Assembly: GCA_002785215.1 (NCBI GenBank)
Contig: PFMK01000083.1
Location: 1-38,150 of the forward strand
Direction: 5' to 3'
Length of the DNA: 38,150 nt
Source: Candidatus Gottesmanbacteria bacterium CG_4_10_14_0_8_um_filter_37_24
GTDB lineage: Bacteria > Patescibacteriota > Microgenomatia > 2-02-FULL-39-11
In this document: piece by piece, positions 36,607-38,150 of the stretch
Layout: every line of letters begins with the position of its first letter
Numbering within the stretch: the stretch's first letter is position 1
Translations under genes and position numbers: made by a program
Notes under the pieces: generated by a model
What the model was told of the DNA's origin: nothing
The model's database searches: none
The model's input: the letters and a program-made list of their open reading frames with translations, nothing else

Positions 36607-38150
36607 ATGAATAGGAAGTCCTCAAAAAATCCCTTTCCTGAAGCAGAAATCATTAGCTCAAATGTAAGAACTCCTTCTAATTATTCTTTACCCCCATCTC
36701 CTCCAGTTTTAACAGCTAGAAGAAACTATAAAAAAACTATTTTTTTATTTACCCTTTGCTTTCTTATCTTAATTGTTAGTGGAGTATCTCTTTTTATATA
36801 TTTGGATTCACAAAATAATATTAAACCAGGTATACGTAATCCAAATGGTGATAAAGGAACTATTCTTTTCATATATTCATTAACATTTTTTGATCGGTCT
36901 GGGCAAGAACTTCTCGATAAAATATCTTCGCAAATAATAAAAGAAAATTGGCGTTTGGAGGTTTTACCTATTGATAAAAAGTTAACTAATACAACGCCAT
37001 ATGATGCTATTAACGCCTATATACCCTCTCTTTGGGGAAATGAAAATAAGGATTTTGAAAAACGAATACAAGAAATTAAAAATGCAACAGATATTCCGGT
37101 CGTTCTCTTTGTTAAAGGTAATAACTCAGAGAAAAATAAGGAAATATACTCTCATATATTATCCGAAAATAAATCGCAAATAATTGCTGTTGATAATCTT
37201 GGTAATAATGATTCTGATATTGATCTTATATCCAAAGATATTAATCTATTATTAAAGGCTACTGAAGAACATGATAAGCAGAATGATAAATTACGTATTG
37301 ACCAATTCCAAAGATTATCCAATAATATTTATGATTATTTTCTTAATCAGCAGAAACTTCCAGTAACATTATCTGACCCAGTATTAGATCCTGAAAGAAT
37401 AAAAGATCCAATCACAAAACAATCAATCGAATATCATAGCAGATCGAAGCAATTTTATCGTTTCTGTACTCGGTTTGATTGGAACTTTGCGAAATATCCT
37501 GATCCAATTAAATACGAGGACTATACCCATTTAAAGGGTCATGACTGCTATTACTTTAATGCTCAAAACAGGTTTAATCTTATACAGAAAGAAGAAATAC
37601 TGGACCAGATTCGTTTAAAGGATTTTATTGATTTAAGTAATATAGTCAAAGGTTATTTCCAAACAAAATCAGAACTTCCCGTAGATCTTCAATCTCTTTC
37701 CAACAACCTAAATGGTACAGAAATAAACGATCCTGAAACAAATGAGATATATAGGTATAAAAGAATATCCGAAACTGATTTTGAATTTTGCACTACGTTT
37801 TCCTCTGACTCACCGGCAACAGCGTCGTTAAAAGATATTGCAGATATATATAATAAAAACATACATAAACAGGGATATAACTGTAAACGCTTTATTATTT
37901 CAGATTATAAAGGTTTTCGAATCAACGAAATTCTAAAAAACACTTCTTTTGGTAATTGGGCGGATTATACTGACCATGTCGAAGTCGACGAATGGAAAAC
38001 CAGTGATGGTCGGATAAAAAGAATTGATAGAATCTCCACAGAACCAACAACCGGATACCCAAGCTATTATGCTGTCCAACTTACTCCTGGACCATATTCC
38101 TTTTTAACCTCAAGTAAAGTAAAAGTTATTGGAGGAAAATTTTACGATGT
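36607..38150 (+). CDS. Membrane-anchored protein with tandem pilin/T2SG-like C-terminal modules and possible carbohydrate-binding-like domain; runs off window end
   Basis: ATG at 36607, open to the edge, hand-translated: MNRKSSKNPFPEAEIISSNVRTPSN...KKTIFLFTLCFLILIVSGVSLFIYL... then LPVTLSDPVLDPERIKDPITKQSIEYHSRSKQFYRFCTRFDW and LPVDLQSLSNNLNGTEINDPETNEIYRYKRISETDFEFCTTF. Confidence 0.8.
   Translation, partial: MNRKSSKNPFPEAEIISSNVRTPSNYSLPPSPPVLTARRNYKKTIFLFTLCFLILIVSGVSLFIYLDSQNNIKPGIRNPNGDKGTILFIYSLTFFDRSGQELLDKISSQIIKENWRLEVLPIDKKLTNTTPYDAINAYIPSLWGNENKDFEKRIQEIKNATDIPVVLFVKGNNSEKNKEIYSHILSENKSQIIAVDNLGNNDSDIDLISKDINLLLKATEEHDKQNDKLRIDQFQRLSNNIYDYFLNQQKLPVTLSDPVLDPERIKDPITKQSIEYHSRSKQFYRFCTRFDWNFAKYPDPIKYEDYTHLKGHDCYYFNAQNRFNLIQKEEILDQIRLKDFIDLSNIVKGYFQTKSELPVDLQSLSNNLNGTEINDPETNEIYRYKRISETDFEFCTTFSSDSPATASLKDIADIYNKNIHKQGYNCKRFIISDYKGFRINEILKNTSFGNWADYTDHVEVDEWKTSDGRIKRIDRISTEPTTGYPSYYAVQLTPGPYSFLTSSKVKVIGGKFYD

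Noticed and set aside
1-38150. tRNA, rRNA or IS transposase genes
   Set aside because: None recognised by eye; no cloverleaf, rRNA signature or transposase motif found, though I could not run tRNAscan or Rfam.

Overview
Low-GC bacterial window with a gene style typical of Patescibacteria/CPR (Microgenomates-like); the taxonomic guess is inference. Left to right: the tail of a MacA-like adaptor plus a MacB-type ABC exporter; a RuBisCO large subunit (form III-like) overlapping a ribose-1,5-bisphosphate isomerase; a second ABC exporter; a P2-like P-type ATPase with an unusual PEEFP motif and a structured leader; two methyltransferases; and an alpha-2-macroglobulin/PBP1C pair. From about 21.6 to 36.2 kb there is a large minus-strand copper/thiol-redox cluster: an uncharacterised Cys protein, CcdA, DUF1573, CsoR-like, CopA, HMA chaperone, HMA-TauE-cupredoxin, DsbA, DUF302, a missed 51-aa membrane protein, CopB, DUF2933 and a CopRS-like two-component system. 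The window ends in a large open CDS (36607 to the edge) that is absent from the ORF track. The main discoveries are: (1) a complete Hint/intein-like domain in the bait-region position of the alpha-2-macroglobulin; (2) a shared promoter/operator signature, ATTAAGAT-like box + 10-11 nt + TATRAT (minus strand), in front of five transcription units of the metal cluster; (3) paired REP-like hairpins in the leaders of two copper genes, with the start codon inside the second stem; (4) several other dispersed structured repeats. No tool was run, so all homology calls are by motif recognition.
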